DNA of 64,000 nt from Chloropicon primus (taxonomy: Eukaryota; Chlorophyta; Chloropicophyceae; Chloropicales; Chloropicaceae). Both the position numbers and the translations under genes were made by a program. Shown in pieces: positions 26,984 to 36,844 of this stretch (positions are counted from its first letter, which is position 1; each line of letters begins with the position of its first letter). Under the pieces are notes generated by a model. It worked only from the letters and a program-made list of their open reading frames with translations. It searched no databases and was not told the origin of the DNA. The stretch lies in NCBI GenBank assembly GCA_023205875.1, contig CP060755.1, positions 1,054,001 to 1,118,000 of the forward strand, given 5' to 3'.

Positions 26984-27736
26984 CTCTATCTCTCCCTGGC
27001 ACCTGCCCTGCCCTGTCCTCAACCGACCCTTGATGCGAAATGCAAAGAGTCAAACTGCGGTTTCTGGCGGTCCTGGGTCTGCCCACCGACCGTGCAACAA
27101 CGCAAGACAGCAGACCAATTCCAAGGCCTTCACTCCCCTTCCAGCCGCAACTCTTCCAGCCTCAACCCTCCGACCTTCACTACTCGAGCCCGCAGCAGTC
27201 CACTCTCCTCCCTTCAACTCCACTCTCCTTCCAATCCTCTCAAGTCAAAGATTGTCTCCCTCTCCAAGGTCTCACCTTGGGTGTAATGTGGATTGCACTC
27301 CAAGACGCCATCTTGGGTTTGATTTGCGCGCCAGTGGGCACACAAGGGGGTGGGTACGAAGGCATTGGAGAAGCGAGGTGAGTTTGCGACGACGTGGAGG
27401 GTGAGAACGACGTCAGAGAAGGAAGGAGGGGGCGCGGTTGGACGCCTTGTCTCTTCCTCTTTCGTTTGACCCTTTCTTTGGGAAGAAGCGACGCCAGGGT
27501 GAAGTCGCGAGGAACTGAAACGATTGAATCTCTTCTGTTTCCTCGTGGGTGGAAGAAGCGCGGGACGACGGAGAGGTGGCAGGAAGGCGACGGAGGGAGT
27601 CGTCTCTGAGAGAGGGAGAGAAGCGCGGGTGCACTGGCGCGAGAGAGCGAGAACGGCGGTGGAGGGAGACACGGGCTCGCGGCGGCACGCACGGTGCGGG
27701 AAGACGAAAGGGGGAGAAGCGACGAAGCAAACAGAG
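26984..27736. promoter_or_regulatory. Divergent promoter region, MORN3 / CEP120
   Basis: A 753-nt region without a supported gene separates two cilium-linked start codons. It is pyrimidine-rich on the plus strand near the MORN3 side and purine-rich (GAGAG, GGAAG) near CEP120. It is a candidate bidirectional ciliary promoter; no specific binding site is recognised. Confidence 0.45.
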
Positions 27737-29695
27737 ATGACCCAACAGGAAGAGGCCGCGGCGGGGAGCGGGCTCGGAAGGAGCACGGTTCAGAGGGTGT
27801 TCAGACTTCTCTTTGACGTGCGGTCCTTCAAATCGAACCGCAAGTTTCCTTTCAACAGGTCGAAGGTCGTTGTCGTTGTGAGCTTCCCTGACACCCTCGA
27901 GGAAGCCATAAACACGGACCCCACCAAGAACCTGAGGATCGGCCAGCTTCGCAGCCGGCCAGCTGTCGAAGTTGCAAGGGGAAGCGAAGTTCTCATACCA
28001 AACAGCTTCTTGGAGGTCAACTTCACGACGACGGCTCTCCGCTTCGCCTCAACCCTCGCGGATGACCCCCACTGCAAGGTCCAGATCTTCCGGGAGGACA
28101 GGTACAGGTCCGACATGCTGCTGGGGGAGGCTCTGGTCCCCCTGCAGCCCTTGCTCACGCAGCCCTGGATAGACGGATACGCCCCCGTCATGGCGATGGA
28201 CAAGAGCTCCAAAAAGACTGGGGCCCAACTGGGCGCGGTAAGGATCGTGGTCGCCGTCGAAGAGGTCGGCGTCCTCTCGGCGGACGAGCAGGCGGCCCTG
28301 CAGTCCGCAGAGAGCTCGCAGGCCCAGCTGAGCGAATTCAGGACGTCGGCCGATGTCAGAGCGGAAGCAAGGGGGAGGGCGGTCCATGCTTCTGACTCGG
28401 AGTCGGAATCCGTGGAGGGAAGAAAGCTGACGCAGAGGGCCTTGTTCGGCACGTCGTACCTGAAACAGATAGAGGATGACATCCAAACGGCGAGCGAGCA
28501 GACGGAAAGAGACCTGCTCCAGGCGAAGCGGGCGGTCGCGGCGGCGTCCCCCCTGGCCAAGCCCGCCCCACCCCCACAAGTTATCAAGCCCTCCACAAGC
28601 GTAGAAGTGGAACAGATCACTCAGACGCAGGAATACGCCTCGGCTTGGGAGTTCGAGGTGTGGAGGTCGGCCGAGGAGGCGAGGTGGCACGCGGAAATGA
28701 AGGAGAAGGAGATCGCCAGGCTCGCGTACATCCAGAAGGAATGGAAGAAGAGAGAAAAGGAGAGGCTCGATGAGATTGGGAGGGCCCAAGAGGAGGTGGA
28801 GTCCCTCCAGAAGAACCTCAAGAAGAGTCTGCTGTCGGTGGAGGAGCGAGAGAAGAAGTTGATCATGGCCGAGGAGGCCCTGTCTCGCAGGAGGAAGGAG
28901 ATCGACCGGGAAGCAGCAACGCGGGCCTTGGAAGCCCAGGCTGCCATCCAGCGCACCAAGGACGAGTACCAGTGCAAGCTTGACATAGAGAAAGCCAAGT
29001 CCGAGCAAATCACGGAGTTGCAGCATTCCACGGAAAACAGGCTGCACCGGATACAGGCCTCCTTCGACAAGCTGGAGAGAGAGTACCAGGAGTACAGGGA
29101 AAAGATGAGGACGACCTCGGAGTCTGAGCTCCAGATGCAGATCTTGAGCCTGCAAAGCGAGCTGCAGAACGTGAGGGAGGACAAGCTCAAGCTGCAGCAC
29201 TCGAGAGTCAAGCAGAAGGACGTGATCTCGAAGCTTCAGAGGGAGCTTCAGTGGGCCCAGTCCATGATCCAGCAGGAGCACACCATCAGCTCGAGCGGCT
29301 CCAAGTACAACGTCCAGGCCAAGCAGCTCAACGAGATTGCTCAGACCGGCCTCAAGGACCTCAAGGAGGATCAGGAACAGCTGAAGATGCTGCGGGAGCA
29401 GGTCATGGAACTGAGGAGGACCAACGGCCCCTCGAAGCCTTCCGAGGCCCACGGCAAGGCGGACGGCGAAGAGGAGAGGGCCGGCACAGGGGAGGCCGCA
29501 AAGGCAGAGGAGGGACCGCAACGGGAGACGTCGTCGTCGTCGCCGTCCAAGGCCGTGGTGGAGGCACAAGTCGAGGAAAAGAATTTCCAGAGGGAGCGAC
29601 TCGAGGAGGAGATGAGCAACCTCCTGCAGAGTGGCATGTACACCGAGACCGACCCAATCATCCTCACCCTTAAAGAAAAGATAAGTCTGCTGTAG
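27737..29695 (+). CDS. CEP120: CEP120/UNI2-like centriole protein
   Basis: CEP120 (UNI2 in Chlamydomonas) is needed for centriole/basal-body elongation and cilium assembly. The 652-aa protein has one N-terminal C2-like domain (about residues 25-175, with NSFLEVNFTTTALRF and CKVQIFREDRYRSDMLLGEA), an acidic linker, and a long coiled coil (about 300-560). The coiled-coil start WEFEVWRSAEEARWHAEMKEKEIA and EWKKREKERLDEIGRAQEE match the human coiled coil ([23 protein letters not shown], from memory). It is shorter than human CEP120 (986 aa) and seems to lack its second and third C2 domains. Start ATG 27737 is the first in a GC3-rich frame. Confidence 0.85.
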   Translation: MTQQEEAAAGSGLGRSTVQRVFRLLFDVRSFKSNRKFPFNRSKVVVVVSFPDTLEEAINTDPTKNLRIGQLRSRPAVEVARGSEVLIPNSFLEVNFTTTALRFASTLADDPHCKVQIFREDRYRSDMLLGEALVPLQPLLTQPWIDGYAPVMAMDKSSKKTGAQLGAVRIVVAVEEVGVLSADEQAALQSAESSQAQLSEFRTSADVRAEARGRAVHASDSESESVEGRKLTQRALFGTSYLKQIEDDIQTASEQTERDLLQAKRAVAAASPLAKPAPPPQVIKPSTSVEVEQITQTQEYASAWEFEVWRSAEEARWHAEMKEKEIARLAYIQKEWKKREKERLDEIGRAQEEVESLQKNLKKSLLSVEEREKKLIMAEEALSRRRKEIDREAATRALEAQAAIQRTKDEYQCKLDIEKAKSEQITELQHSTENRLHRIQASFDKLEREYQEYREKMRTTSESELQMQILSLQSELQNVREDKLKLQHSRVKQKDVISKLQRELQWAQSMIQQEHTISSSGSKYNVQAKQLNEIAQTGLKDLKEDQEQLKMLREQVMELRRTNGPSKPSEAHGKADGEEERAGTGEAAKAEEGPQRETSSSSPSKAVVEAQVEEKNFQRERLEEEMSNLLQSGMYTETDPIILTLKEKISLL

Positions 29696-29762
29696 TAGTA
29701 ATGGAGGAGGACAGCTGTTCCCTTTTCAAAGATCAAAAAAACATGTGATTTTTTTTTATCCA

Positions 29763-30476
29763 ATGAGAAGAGCGCCTCGAGCCTCGTGGGCCAGCAGGGG
29801 AGCGAGGATGAAGATGAAGGCGACGACGACGACGAGGACGACGAGGAGAACGACTCGAGGCCTCGGGGGGACGGCCTTGCTCACTTCGAGGTTCAGGTGG
29901 TCTGGCACCAGGAGGGCGGACCGCTCGGCTTCCTTGCTTCGCGCGAGGGGAAAGGACGGCGAGGGCCTTCCTCAGGGCTGGCAGGCCTTCGACGATCCAA
30001 AGAGTGGGAAGAAGTACTACTACAACGAGACCACGGACAAGACGCAATGGGAGAAGCCTGGCTCGGAGGTCGGCAGCCCCGGGCGGAGTGAGGAGGAGCT
30101 CGAGTCCATGGAGGCCCGCCTCGGAATAGGGCGAAAGGGCAGGGACCAGCTGAAATCGTCCCAGGCCGCCGTGGCATCGACGCCCGAGGGTAACGACAGC
30201 GCCGTCCGCTCGCCCGGTCGGAGGCAGAGCGAGGCGGACAAGGTCGTGTGGAAGGAGGGCAGCCTGACCCCCGAGGGCTGGGACGAGATGGATGTGCAAA
30301 AGAAAGTCGTGGAGGGCCTTTGGGGCGAGAAGGGGCTCCTGTACTGGTTGAATTACTTGTCCTACAGACTAATCTTCGTCATGATTGGAGGCTGGATACT
30401 CTTCAGGTTCGTTGGGCCGGCTCTGAACATCTACCAGCTGACCAACCCCTTCGATTTGTCGAACGTGCCGCTCTGA
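29763..30476 (+). CDS. Plastid-targeted WW-domain protein with a C-terminal membrane segment
   Basis: The 237-aa protein starts at ATG 29763 with about 65 residues rich in Arg, Ser, Thr and Ala and almost free of acids, like a chloroplast transit peptide. Part of it is coded by a (GAC)n run (about 29820-29850). A canonical WW domain follows (LPQGWQAFDDPKSGKKYYYN ... TQWEKP; both Trp, the YYY and the Pro present). A Ser-rich linker and a hydrophobic C terminus (LLYWLNYLSYRLIFVMIGGWILFRF) come next. WW domains bind Pro-rich ligands. I do not know a named family with this layout. It lies 67 nt after CEP120 on the same strand. Confidence 0.65.
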   Translation: MRRAPRASWASRGARMKMKATTTTRTTRRTTRGLGGTALLTSRFRWSGTRRADRSASLLRARGKDGEGLPQGWQAFDDPKSGKKYYYNETTDKTQWEKPGSEVGSPGRSEEELESMEARLGIGRKGRDQLKSSQAAVASTPEGNDSAVRSPGRRQSEADKVVWKEGSLTPEGWDEMDVQKKVVEGLWGEKGLLYWLNYLSYRLIFVMIGGWILFRFVGPALNIYQLTNPFDLSNVPL

Positions 30477-30600
30477 TAGCCCTTCCTTTGGAGCTGGGTT
30501 TCGATAGAGTTGGGGCAGAGGCAAGGATGCAAGTTCGGGCACGCCGTGGCTAATATAATACAAACGCGTTCTCATACAATTACAAAACTTTTGATTTACT

Positions 30601-32118
30601 TCAGTCGCTCAGCGCCGAATAGCCGTGGAACGCCTTCGCCTTCAGCTTGTCTCTCTTGTAGTAGATGTGAAGAAGGAAGTAAAAGAAGAGGCAGACGCTC
30701 CAGGGATAGAGGAGCATCACCAGGAGCGCGTCGCTCAAGGCCTTCGCATCCTTGAGGGACTTGCCGTGGTGGCTGTAAGCGTCTCGCAGAGTCATCCCAA
30801 ACCCGTGCTGGGCGATGTAGCCAACGATAGGTGTTCCAAACGCACCGATGGACCCCTCGAACGACCTGTCAAAGGCATAGATGGCCGTCCGCATCTCGGG
30901 CGGCACGATGTCCGCGAACACGGGGGCATTGCACGCCGAGGCGGACCAGCTCACGCTCAGGCCCATGACAGCGAGGGCCAGTGTGTACCAGGGAACGAGA
31001 TCTATCGCGTTACTCTGGGGGAGACCGCGGAGAAGAAGGATGGACAAGGGAAGGCCCGAGGCCACCGATGTCTGGGCGATCAGGACTCTTCCGGAATCCG
31101 GGAAGAGCTGAGAAGCGATGTCGCCCAATATTCCCCCAAGAAGGTTGCCGCAAGACTGGCCCATTGCGAACACCGCCCTCATCAGGCTGGACTGCCAGTC
31201 AGAGAACCCAAGGAGCTGGAACCACAGCGTCATGTACGATAACGCGTTCCAGGGCACAGTACCGAAAATGCCCTGTGCGATAATGATCCTGAAGCTGGAG
31301 ATGCTCATGACGTGCCATATGGTGCGGAAGTACTCTTTCAGCCTCCCCCGCGTCCCTTGAGGACTGGGCCGTTTCTCCACACTCGGATCGTGACCGAAGA
31401 TCATCACCAAAAAACCCAACAAAATGCTTACTATTCCCGTGGAGTGGAAGACAAACCTCCAGCCGGACCGCCCCATGATCACTTTGCCGCCCAGGTTTGT
31501 GGCGTAAATTCCACCGAGCACCCCGCCCAAGGCGGAAACGAAGCCCATGAAACCAAAGCTGGCCCCCCTCACCTCCGCCGGGTAATAGTCTGCAAGGACT
31601 GACTGGACGCTCGGTATCACGACAGCCAGACCGCAGCCGTTGATGGCAGAAAATACCAGAGCCATCTCAAAGCTCGTGGCTGAGCCCACGACGAAGGTGC
31701 AGATGCCCCACAGGATGCACCCCCCACCGATTATGTTCATCCTCGGGACAAAAGTGCTCAGGTACCCCGCGAACGGCGAGGTGAAAGCCTGGACGAGGGC
31801 CCGAGACAGGGTCAGGAGGCCCAGCTGCGACGGCGACAGGCCGAAGGTCGCACCGATGCTTGGATTGAACAAGGAGGAGGGAACACGCAAAGTCAGAGAA
31901 ACTGGAAAAGCAGGCACACACGTGCACACAATCACAATCAATATTGGTGGTCTAGCCGAGGCAGCACAGACTTACTGCATGAAGAGCGACGGGGTTATCT
32001 GCTCGTCCGCGACCTCGGCGAAGGTTGCCAAGCTCACCAGAGCGGTCGTGACCACCCGCCTCCGACCCTCAACGCCCTTGGAGCTCGCGCTGCGGCGCGC
32101 GGGTGCTCCTTCCCCCAT
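30601..32118 (-). CDS. Major facilitator superfamily transporter (2 exons)
   Basis: Exons are 32118-31976 and 31858-30601, with a 117-nt intron (gtaagt...ccaag, phase 2). The 466-aa protein begins with FAEVADEQITPSLFM and then GLSPSQLGLLTLSRALVQAFTSPFAGYL, as in the plant MFS group containing UNE2/At1g78130-type carriers (from memory). About twelve membrane segments are visible. The MFS loop 2-3 sequence is diverged, and FADIVPPEMRTAIYAFDRSFEGS marks the C-terminal half. The substrate is unknown. The joined first helix only reads through at this acceptor, which supports the splice model. The stop is 124 nt from the WW gene stop. Confidence 0.85.
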
Positions 32119-32309
32119 CGTTGTGCTCAACTGCGACAGAAGCTCTGCCAGTTTTGAATAACAGGAAGGAGAGGGTGATCCGAGGAGGAGAGGGAAGAGG
32201 CAAAGGGGAGCGGAGGAAGGAAGAGGGAAGAGGCAAAATGGGAACAAGTTCTTCAATAAGACCGAAAATCCGAAGAAGAAAAAATCGGGTTTTATTTTCA
32301 CCTCTCCAT

Positions 32310-33038
<729 letters not shown>

Positions 33039-33428
33039 CCAATCCACGACAGCAGCAACGGAGGAAGAAGAAGCCCCAGCAAAACAAATTAAAAAACACG
33101 CGTACAGAGATCGTCAGAAAGGTCAAAAGACCTAGCAAGAGAAGACAAGAACCTCTCGCACGGTGTGCCCAAGCCGTCCTCCTCCTGTTGGGTTCGCTTT
33201 CCATGACCCTTACCCTTCCGCAGCGGCTTGCTTCGCCGCGGCTTCCTCGTTTCCTCCCATACTCGCGAAAGTTTTCCAAGTGTTCGCTCGTGTTGTTTTG
33301 CACGACCTGTTTAGGAAAAGTTGTTTCACTGTCCTCCTCGTTTGTCCTTGCTGGTGTGTTGCCCTCGCAAAGCTCAAACACGACGCGACTCCTGCTCTGA
33401 TCATCCTCTCCTCCTGGCTGGGCTCCTC

Positions 33429-33459
<31 letters not shown>

Positions 33460-33480
33460 CGGGGAGCGCAAAGAAAGAGG
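33039..33480. promoter_or_regulatory. Divergent intergenic region, HIT / USP26
   Basis: This 442-nt region has a long GA tract (about 33429-33453) followed by G runs, just upstream of the USP start. The HIT-proximal part is pyrimidine-rich on the minus strand. No gene is seen. An upstream HIT exon is possible here. Confidence 0.45.
33429..33453 (+). repeat. GA repeat upstream of USP26-like start
   Basis: About 12 GA units followed by a G run, ending 28 nt before the USP ATG. Confidence 0.9.
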
Positions 33481-36400
33481 ATGGTGTCGGCCAGGGAGAG
33501 GGGGGGCCGGAAGAGGCAGAGAGGGTGGAGCGTGGGGGGGAAAGGAGGGAGAGACGATAACGAGAAGAGGGAGGAGGAGCTCAAGGATGCGATAACGAAG
33601 TTAGAGAGGTTCGGAGAGAACCATGGCGTGGGACAAGGGAGTGGGAGTGGGAGGAAGCGGAAGGGGAAGGCTGGAGGTGGCCACAAGTCGGAAGGACTGA
33701 GCGTCGAGGCGTTGTGGGAACTGGCTTGCGACAGCCAGGCGGCGCGGTCGACGTCGGGGAGCATGAGCAGGAAGGCGGAGATTTCCGAGTGCGGGAGGGG
33801 AGTGAATCTGAAGATAGGGGACAGGAAGGTTTCGTCGCCGTTTTGCGTCTGCACTTACAGCAAGTCCAACCAAAGCAAACGGAAGGGTTTGTGGAAGAAG
33901 GACCAGGACCTGCTGCTTCAGGTGGGGGAGAACCCCGCGTTCTACGAGAGGAGAATCGCCTCGCAGGCTGCGACGGGAGAGAGCAGCAAGCGGCAGGAAG
34001 CCCAGGCATTAGCGACTGCTACGAAGACGACGAAACTCTGGCCTGCGGGGCTGCGAAACCTCGGAGCGACGTGCTACGCGAACAGCGTCCTGCAATGCCT
34101 CTTCAACGTGCACGACTTGCGGAGAATGCTGCTGATGATCTCGCTGGGGAGGAAGGGGAGCAAAAAGTCGATGGACTGCGACGGGGGGACGGACATACCC
34201 GAGGAGCTCCTCATCGTGGATGGGCTGCACAAGCTCTTTGCGGAGATGCAGTTCGGTCCCGTGGCTGTGGTGAATCCCGAGCACTTTCTGACGCAGGTCC
34301 TCCAATTGAACAAGGGCGTTCAGCAAGACTGCCAGGAATTTTGGACCCTACTACACTATTCCCTGGACGCCGGGCTTCAAAGAATAGAGGACAAGTCGTT
34401 CCACTCGCTGATGAACTCGAATTTTGTGGGCCAAACGTCCTACAAGACGGTGTGCAAGAATTGCAAGCAGCAGTCGGCTTCGTCGAAAATACTGCACGAC
34501 TTTCAGGTTCTGGAGCTGGAGGTGAAGGAGAACGGAAAGAAGAACGTCCAGGCCTCCCTCGAGAGCAGTTTGGAGACTTACTTGGCGGAGGAGATGTTAG
34601 AAGGGGACAACAAGTACTTTTGCGAAAACTGTGACTCGCGGCAGAACGCCGCCAGGCGGACTGAGATCAACCACCTGCCAACGCACCTTATATTGCAGCT
34701 CAAGCGCTTCAGGTACGACTTGAAGACCTTCGAGAGGAAGAAGATCAAGGCGAACTTCAGCTTTCCCCTTTCCGTGAACATGGACCCGTACCTGACGAAG
34801 GAGAGGGGCCGCAAATCCTCCAAGGCAGCCAAAGAGGAGTCAGTGTACGACATTGAGTCCATCATCCTTCACAAAGGAAAGAGTGCTGCCCAAGGTCATT
34901 ACATCTCCCTCGTCAAGAGAGAGGAGGACCAGCTCTGGTGGCAGTTTGATGACCAGAACGTGACTTGCGTTGGGCCTGACCTCACCAAATTGAACAACTT
35001 CGTGAAGGACGAGGCGAAGGAAGATAGCTTGATGTCAACGCAGGTGTATATTATTGTGTATAAAAGCCGGAAGTCCAGCCAACCAAGGCCACAGGACGTC
35101 ACCATGGACATTTTGCCGCCGACATCCAAGCAGCAGATTTCATCCATCCTCGACTCGTTCAGGGAGTCGAAGGAGAGCTACCAGGTGAAGAGGGATTTGT
35201 TTCTGAACAAGTTGCACCTGAAGAGGGAGCAGGTGGAGAAGTTCTTCGAATTGGCGAGCGACTCTTACGACGCCAGCCTGGCGTATTGCGTGAGTACCGA
35301 GAGCCTTGGAAACTGGGCTACCACGCTCAAGGGTTGCGAAGCCATAGACATGAAACCATTCAAGTGCAGGCACGGTCACATTGATCCCAAAAGGATCAAC
35401 GAGCTTAAAGTACTCAGCCCAGCGTGTTTTCAGCTTCTGAATGAGAACGTTCCGATCAATCCGGTGTTGTCTGCTGACATGCTCTGCGTGAGTTGCTTGA
35501 AGGAGTTGTTTCAAAAGGAACTGACTGAGCTGGAAATGGAAAGGAGAAATTTTGACATGCTCTTGGAATACACGGGGCAAGGCGCCGAGGGCTCGGAGAG
35601 CCATCTGCGCGTGCTTCAGGTGAACGGGTCGTCGGGGGAAAACTTTTACATTTCAAAGCGATGGTTTCAGCGGTGGCTGCGGGGTACGAATTTTCAGGAC
35701 ACGATGCAGACATCGCCAACGGAGGACTTGGTCTGCCAGTGTGGCACGGGGATCTCGCCGGATCCCAGGGCCCATCGGGATCTCATAGAAATTTCTGGTG
35801 CGCTCTGGCGGTATTTTGCGGACACTTGTGCTTATTTCAACACTCCAGCTCCAGACATCAACGGGGGCAAGGGCATCTGCGACGTTTGCTCCAACACCTT
35901 GCTGCCGATGAGGTACATGACGTCCAATAAATCGATTGCTAAGGCGGAGAAAAAAGTGGTCGAAGTCATGAAAGACATCACTACGAGGAGCCCTCTTATC
36001 CTGAAGTCCCGAGATGCATACTGTCTTGTTCCCATCAAGTGGTTCTACCAATGGAAGAAACTGCTGGCAGAGGAAGCCTCGGCGCAGACTCTGATAGAAA
36101 GCATATCAAGCTGTTTGAACGAGGTTAAAGCGCTTGTTTCCAAGGAGGGGAAGCACTCGTGGAAGGAGCCGTTTGTGGCGTTCGCAAAAGCGCAGCTGAG
36201 GAGAAATTCGTGGCACCAGTCGTTGCACGACAGCAATGTTCTCATTCTGACTGCCTCGGTGTGGAAAGTTCTGAGAAACATTGCAGGCACCCGAGACAAC
36301 TCGGAGATTGAGCTTCACTTGATCACGCAGAAAGACCTGCCACCGAAAATTGCCACCGAGCCAAACCTTTCCGCGGCTCGTGTGATGGATGACACCAGGG

Positions 36401-36738
36401 CGAACGGAGCCGGGGCCGAGCTGAACCTTTGGGTGTACGGAACATTTGAAGGCGAGGGAACGGCCCCATCCTCCAAGCGAGCCATTGAAGTCAGCGTCAG
36501 CAGCTCGAAGACTATTGCGGAGCTGAAACACGTCATCGAGAGCGGCAAGCCAAAACCCAGGGGCAGCATAACTGGCCTTTTCCACTGCCAAAACGAGCTG
36601 GAGGATAAGGGAACGTTGTTGTCCTCTTACCTGTTGCAAGGAGATGTGCTTTATTTTGAGACCTCGAAGGACGGAGAGACGTCATCCGAGGATGGCCAGG
36701 AAGAGAAAAACTTTAGCGGGACTCGGTTGATGTGCTAG
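33481..36738 (+). CDS. Ubiquitin-specific protease, UBP26/USP48 type
   Basis: The 1085-aa intronless protein is a cysteine deubiquitinase. The basic N terminus looks nuclear. The UCH domain has a Cys box (GLRNLGATCYANSVLQCLF, catalytic Cys198) and His box (GKSAAQGHYISLVK, His473) with WWQFDD after it. A zinc ribbon is present (CKNC ... CENC). Three DUSP-like segments follow: one around residues 600-700, one with ISKRWFQRWL, one with LVPIKWFYQWKKLL. A C-terminal ubiquitin-like domain ends the protein (IEVSVSSSKTIAELKHVIES, LLQGDVLYFE). This order is that of plant UBP26, which removes ubiquitin from histone H2B, and animal USP48. The ATG at 33481 follows a GA-repeat leader. Confidence 0.92.
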   Translation: MVSARERGGRKRQRGWSVGGKGGRDDNEKREEELKDAITKLERFGENHGVGQGSGSGRKRKGKAGGGHKSEGLSVEALWELACDSQAARSTSGSMSRKAEISECGRGVNLKIGDRKVSSPFCVCTYSKSNQSKRKGLWKKDQDLLLQVGENPAFYERRIASQAATGESSKRQEAQALATATKTTKLWPAGLRNLGATCYANSVLQCLFNVHDLRRMLLMISLGRKGSKKSMDCDGGTDIPEELLIVDGLHKLFAEMQFGPVAVVNPEHFLTQVLQLNKGVQQDCQEFWTLLHYSLDAGLQRIEDKSFHSLMNSNFVGQTSYKTVCKNCKQQSASSKILHDFQVLELEVKENGKKNVQASLESSLETYLAEEMLEGDNKYFCENCDSRQNAARRTEINHLPTHLILQLKRFRYDLKTFERKKIKANFSFPLSVNMDPYLTKERGRKSSKAAKEESVYDIESIILHKGKSAAQGHYISLVKREEDQLWWQFDDQNVTCVGPDLTKLNNFVKDEAKEDSLMSTQVYIIVYKSRKSSQPRPQDVTMDILPPTSKQQISSILDSFRESKESYQVKRDLFLNKLHLKREQVEKFFELASDSYDASLAYCVSTESLGNWATTLKGCEAIDMKPFKCRHGHIDPKRINELKVLSPACFQLLNENVPINPVLSADMLCVSCLKELFQKELTELEMERRNFDMLLEYTGQGAEGSESHLRVLQVNGSSGENFYISKRWFQRWLRGTNFQDTMQTSPTEDLVCQCGTGISPDPRAHRDLIEISGALWRYFADTCAYFNTPAPDINGGKGICDVCSNTLLPMRYMTSNKSIAKAEKKVVEVMKDITTRSPLILKSRDAYCLVPIKWFYQWKKLLAEEASAQTLIESISSCLNEVKALVSKEGKHSWKEPFVAFAKAQLRRNSWHQSLHDSNVLILTASVWKVLRNIAGTRDNSEIELHLITQKDLPPKIATEPNLSAARVMDDTRANGAGAELNLWVYGTFEGEGTAPSSKRAIEVSVSSSKTIAELKHVIESGKPKPRGSITGLFHCQNELEDKGTLLSSYLLQGDVLYFETSKDGETSSEDGQEEKNFSGTRLMC

Positions 36739-36844
36739 GAGGAGGAAAAACGATTAAGGATTAAAGGCTGGGTAAAATGTTATAGAGCATGAACGTTATT
36801 TTTAAGGGCGAATGGGGGGAGAAGCTCGTCCATCATCTTGTGAG

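Noticed and set aside
28049-29569. Leu/Val-rich minus-strand frame opposite CEP120
   Set aside because: Leu richness is the antisense image of Gln/Glu/Lys coiled-coil codons.
29786-30091. Acidic alternative frame (poly-Asp/Glu) in the WW gene
   Set aside because: It reads a GAC repeat out of frame and ends inside the WW domain. The chosen frame gives a full WW and membrane tail.
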